From: Candidatus Methanoplasma reticulitermitis
Lineage (GTDB): Archaea; Thermoplasmatota; Thermoplasmata; Methanomassiliicoccales; Methanomethylophilaceae
DNA: 18,890 bases
NCBI GenBank assembly: GCA_031287135.1
Contig: JAITTK010000043.1
Span: forward strand, 1-18,890
Reading direction: 5' to 3'
Numbering within the stretch: the first letter of the stretch is position 1; the number at the start of each line of letters is the position of its first letter. Under the pieces are notes generated by a model. It saw only the letters and a list, made by a program, of their open reading frames with translations. It made no database searches and was not told the DNA's origin. A program made the translations under genes and the position numbers. Below are positions 16,109-18,890 of the stretch, in pieces.

Positions 16109-16121
16109 CTTATTTATAAAG
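16109..16121 (-). promoter_or_regulatory. TATA box of the aIF2-beta/mtaB unit
   Basis: On the minus strand this reads CTTTATAAATAAG, a strong archaeal TATA match located between the pyrG stop and the aIF2-beta start. The predicted transcript start near 16089 leaves a leader of at most about ten bases. Confidence 0.65.
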
Positions 16122-16126
16122 ATTTG

Positions 16127-17755
16127 TCAGAGTGCAGCGTTTTTCCTGTCCCTCATATAAGCCAAGGATGCGTTCACGAGGCCCATGTGGACCTTTGACG
16201 GGTTCCCGGGCCTGGATTTGAATTCGGGGTGGAACTGTGTAGCCAGATAGTACGGGTGGCCTTCAAGCTCGCCTATCTCCATCCTCAGGCCGTCCTCGGA
16301 CCTCCCGGAGAATCTCCATCCGGCATCTTCCAGCCGGTCTATGAACTCTGTGTTCACCTCATACCTGTGTCTGTGCCTTTCGCGGACATCGGCCGAACCG
16401 TAAACACCCCATGCGAGCGAATCCTTCGAGATCCTGACGGTCTGGGAGCCGAGACGCATGCTTGCTCCCATATCCCTTCGGCCTTTCTGTTCGTTCATGA
16501 GGCAGATCACGGGATATTCCGTTCCCGGATCGAATTCCGTACTGTTTGCCCCATTCATCTTCAGCACGTTCCTTGTGAACTCGATGGTCGCAACCTGGAA
16601 TCCAAGGCACACTCCGAGGAACGGTACCCCGTTCTCCCTTGCGATCCTGGCCGCTGCGATCTTGCCCTCCACCCCCCTGGTCCCGAACCCGCCGGGTATC
16701 AATATCCCGTGCACATCTTCCACCAGTTTCTCGGGGGACCCGTCGAGGAACCTGTCGCTGTCTATCATGCTCACCCTCACCCTGCAACCCCTCTCGGCAC
16801 CGGCGTGCGTCAGAGCCTCCAGATGGCTGAGGTATGAATCCGCGAGGGCGGTATATTTCCCTATGAGGGCGATCCTTATCTCCGTGCTCGGTTCCATGAC
16901 TTGTTTAAGGAATCTTTCCCAATCGGACATATCCCTCTTGGATGTGAGCGGCCCGAGCCTCATCCTCTTTATCACCAAATCGGTCACGCCCTGCCTTTCA
17001 AGGGTGAGGGGAACCTCGTAAATGGATTTGGCATCGGGCAGGGATATCACGGCGTTCTCGTCCACGTCGCAGAACATGGCTATCTTGGCCCTCGCCGCAT
17101 CGGTGAGAGGTTCGGCCCCCCTTCCGACTATAATGTCCGGTCTTATTCCGAGTCCCATGAGGTCCTTCACCGAATGCTGGGTCGGTTTTGTCTTCTCTTC
17201 TCCGACGGAACCGGTTATCGGGACCAGCGTCGTGTGTATGAACATGACGTTCTCTTCCCTCCCCAATTCCCTTCCGAGCTGTCTAGCCGCCTCGAGGAAG
17301 GGCATGGACTCTATGTCGCCCACGGTCCCTCCGAGCTCCACTATCGTGACATCGGATCCGGATTTCCTCGCCGTATGCAGTATCCGCTGTTTGATCTCGT
17401 TGGTGATGTGGGGGATTATCTGAACGGTCTTCCCGAGATAGTCGCCGCGTCTTTCGTTCTCTATGACCGTCTTGTAGACTTTACCCGTTGTTATGTTGTG
17501 CTCGCTCGTGAGTTCCAGATCCATGAACCTCTCATAATTCCCAAGATCCAGATCCGCCTCTCCCCCGTCGTCCAGAACATAGATCTCCCCGTGCTCGTAC
17601 GGGTTCATCGTACCCGCATCGATGTTCAGATACGGATCTATCTTTATCGCGGACACGCTCAGCCCTCTTGATTTCAGGATCCTGCCGACCGAGGATGCCG
17701 TTATCCCCTTTCCGAGGCCCGATATAACTCCGCCGCTGACGAAAATCAATTTCAT
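16127..17755 (-). CDS. pyrG: CTP synthase (glutamine-hydrolysing)
   Basis: Makes CTP from UTP with ATP and glutamine; last step of pyrimidine nucleotide synthesis. The 542-residue protein is full length. The synthetase domain begins with the family N terminus KLIFVSGGVISGLGKG and has KIDPYLNIDAGTM and GGTVGDIES. The C-terminal glutaminase domain has nucleophile Cys383 (GVCLGFQ) and the His509/Glu511 pair in QFHPEF. ATG 17755 gives the canonical N terminus; no Shine-Dalgarno is visible. An AT-rich TTTAAATTTAT at about 17811-17822 on the minus strand could be its TATA box. aIF2-beta follows after 46 bases with its own promoter. Confidence 0.97.
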   Translation of the reverse strand: MKLIFVSGGVISGLGKGITASSVGRILKSRGLSVSAIKIDPYLNIDAGTMNPYEHGEIYVLDDGGEADLDLGNYERFMDLELTSEHNITTGKVYKTVIENERRGDYLGKTVQIIPHITNEIKQRILHTARKSGSDVTIVELGGTVGDIESMPFLEAARQLGRELGREENVMFIHTTLVPITGSVGEEKTKPTQHSVKDLMGLGIRPDIIVGRGAEPLTDAARAKIAMFCDVDENAVISLPDAKSIYEVPLTLERQGVTDLVIKRMRLGPLTSKRDMSDWERFLKQVMEPSTEIRIALIGKYTALADSYLSHLEALTHAGAERGCRVRVSMIDSDRFLDGSPEKLVEDVHGILIPGGFGTRGVEGKIAAARIARENGVPFLGVCLGFQVATIEFTRNVLKMNGANSTEFDPGTEYPVICLMNEQKGRRDMGASMRLGSQTVRISKDSLAWGVYGSADVRERHRHRYEVNTEFIDRLEDAGWRFSGRSEDGLRMEIGELEGHPYYLATQFHPEFKSRPGNPSKVHMGLVNASLAYMRDRKNAAL

Positions 17756-18042
17756 TTTAACTCAACGGGGAAATTCATATCTCTTGCAATTAGATAAACC
17801 TTTGTAACAAAAATAAATTTAAATATGATATTCATGTACATTATCCCTTGTTTTTATGTATCAATTAGACGTTTGCATTGAAAATCCGTGATATTTCCCA
17901 GATCCGCCGACGGCAGTCGGCGGGCATACAGCGGGACGCGTCCCGTGTGACGAACCCGTCCGCTTCCATCTTATTGTAAAAGATGTTATATATCTAATCA
18001 GGCTAGCCAATCACAGGATAAGGCCTTGCTGTATTGCATGAG
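17756..18042. other. Gene-free region with GC-rich hairpins upstream of rps12
   Basis: No coding region is convincing. The left part (17756-17900) is AT-rich and holds the pyrG promoter and a symmetrical AAATTTAAAT that could also face right. The middle holds two GC-rich structures: a perfect 8-bp stem CCGCCGAC/GTCGGCGG with loop GGCA (17904-17923) and a perfect 14-bp palindrome CGGGACGCGTCCCG (17932-17945). A third stem, CATCTT (17967-17972) with AAGATG (17980-17985), follows, then a TATA-like GTTATATATCT (17985-17995). A small structured RNA running left to right is possible but not shown. Confidence 0.45.
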
Positions 18043-18051
18043 CTTTAAATA
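18043..18051 (+). promoter_or_regulatory. TATA box of the rps12-rps7 operon
   Basis: CTTTAAATA predicts a transcript start near 18073, a leader of about 27 bases that includes the GAGGTGA ribosome-binding site (18088-18094) before the TTG start. Confidence 0.6.
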
Positions 18052-18099
18052 CGATAATACTAATCGAGGCAAAATACTTCAAAAAATGAGGTGACACAG

Positions 18100-18528
18100 T
18101 TGGGTAGAGGTCTATACACTGCAAGAAAGATGAGAGAGGACAGGCAGAAGTTTCGCTGGCTTGACCGTGGGTACAAGAAAAGAGTGCTGAAGCTCAGGGA
18201 GAAATCCGACCCCCTTGAGGGATCGTCCCAGGCACGCGGTATCGTGCTGGAGAAGGTTGGAGTGGAGGCGAAACAGCCGAACTCCGCCATCCGTAAGTGC
18301 GTCAAGGTCCAGCTTATAAAGAACGGACGTCAGATCACAGCTTTCGCAGTGGGAGACGGAGCCATAAACTTCATCGACGAGCACGACGAAGTGCTTGTGG
18401 AAGGTATCGGCGGAAGGATGGGACGTTCATACGGTGACATCCCCGGAGTCCGTTATAAGGTAATCAAAGTCAATAATGTCTCTCTGGACGAGATGGTCAG
18501 AGGAAGGACCGAGAAACCGGTAAGGTGA
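18100..18528 (+). CDS. rps12: 30S ribosomal protein S12 (archaeal uS12)
   Basis: Small-subunit ribosomal protein near the decoding centre. The 142-residue protein has the archaeal/eukaryotic uS12 form with the conserved loop KQPNSAIRKC, then INFIDEHDEVLVEGIGG and GDIPGVRYKVIKVN. I place the start at TTG 18100, giving MGRGLYTARKMREDR, like the MGxG-type N termini of archaeal S12. GGTGA (18090-18094) lies exactly five bases before it. A GTG at 18091 is inside that ribosome-binding site and is rejected. rps7 follows after five bases, the usual str-operon order. Sequence closely resembles Thermoplasmatota homologues as remembered. Confidence 0.95.
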   Translation: MGRGLYTARKMREDRQKFRWLDRGYKKRVLKLREKSDPLEGSSQARGIVLEKVGVEAKQPNSAIRKCVKVQLIKNGRQITAFAVGDGAINFIDEHDEVLVEGIGGRMGRSYGDIPGVRYKVIKVNNVSLDEMVRGRTEKPVR

Positions 18529-18533
18529 ATCAG

Positions 18534-18890
18534 ATGTCAGAGATCGTTACTCAAAAAGCGCTCATATTCGGAAAATACGATACGTCCGAGGTCGTCATCA
18601 ATGATGGCGGATTGGCAAAATACATAGACCTCACACCCACAAATGTGCCTCACTCGGGCGGAAAGCACGCTAACAAATGGTTCGGCAAGTCCAAACTGAG
18701 CATAGTAGAAAGGCTCATAAACAACATAATGAGGACCGAGAAGTACACCGGTAAGAAAATGAAAGCGTACAAAACGGTTTCTCAGGCGTTCGATATAGTC
18801 GCACAGAAGACCAAGAAGAACCCCCTCCAAGTGTTGATAGAGGGGCTGGAGAACGCAGCACCCCGCGAAGAGGTCACGAGACTCCAGTTC
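18534..18890 (+). CDS. rps7: 30S ribosomal protein S7 (archaeal uS7), 3' end outside window
   Basis: Small-subunit head protein that helps form the tRNA exit site. The first 119 codons are present and the frame is open to the window end. Family sequence is clear: an archaeal N-terminal extension (LIFGKYDTSEVVINDGGLAKYIDL), then SIVERLINNIMRTEKYTGKK and FDIVAQKTKKNPLQVLIEGLENAAPREEV. ATG 18534 follows AAGGTGA (18522-18528) by five bases; that site contains the rps12 stop. Co-transcribed with rps12. Confidence 0.95.
   Translation, partial: MSEIVTQKALIFGKYDTSEVVINDGGLAKYIDLTPTNVPHSGGKHANKWFGKSKLSIVERLINNIMRTEKYTGKKMKAYKTVSQAFDIVAQKTKKNPLQVLIEGLENAAPREEVTRLQF

Overview
The window looks like a chromosomal segment of an anaerobic archaeon. 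The best fit is a Thermoplasmatota methanogen of the Methanomassiliicoccales type. This placement is inferred from several signs: an archaeal 16S rRNA 3' half with no 23S rRNA gene behind it (unlinked rRNA genes are typical of that phylum), a complete six-subunit Ech-type energy-converting [NiFe] hydrogenase, archaeal proteins (aIF2-beta, rps12/rps7 of Thermoplasma-like sequence, e-MtaB), TATA-box promoters with short leaders, and a conserved membrane-protein gene interrupted by an in-frame UAG. The last point would fit a pyrrolysine-using organism. No sequence search was possible, so all family names rest on motif recognition.

Layout. 1-823: 3' part of 16S rRNA, closed by an 11-bp hairpin, then about 270 bases with no gene. 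1167-6239 (+): echABCDEF, a tight operon whose cistrons overlap or almost touch, from one clear TATA box. 6439-8040 (-): hybrid cluster protein (hcp), ending at a hairpin plus T-rich tract. It is divergent from 8124-8483 (+), an HxlR-type regulator with a C-terminal cysteine cluster; the shared spacer holds a perfect inverted repeat and several TATAC elements. 8636-10960 (+): a DUF4418-like membrane protein, a FtsX/MacB-type permease and its ATPase, preceded by a perfect 16-bp palindrome. 12930-11036 (-): heme catalase followed, with an ATGA overlap, by a DUF454/YbaN membrane protein carrying the in-frame amber codon. 13191-13991 (+): a membrane-anchored extracytoplasmic protein of unknown function. 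17755-14104 (-): pyrG, aIF2-beta (TRAM fusion), e-MtaB and tRNA-Gln(UUG). 17756-18099: a gene-free stretch with GC-rich hairpins. 18100-18890 (+): rps12 and the start of rps7.

How it works together. Ech couples ferredoxin oxidation or reduction with H2 to ion movement across the membrane. Hcp and catalase are stress-defence enzymes (nitrogen oxides or hydroxylamine, and H2O2) expected in an oxygen-sensitive anaerobe. The right-hand half is housekeeping: nucleotide synthesis, translation initiation, tRNA modification and ribosomal proteins.

The most noteworthy signal is the UAG at 11192-11194. Conserved YbaN family sequence continues in the same frame for 51 codons to a UGA. None of the 18 complete protein genes ends in UAG (15 UGA, 3 UAA, counting ybaN at its UGA). 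A second theme is translation start: three genes (echE, hcp, rps12) appear to start at UUG, each exactly five bases after a GGTGA Shine-Dalgarno core complementary to the 16S tail seen here.
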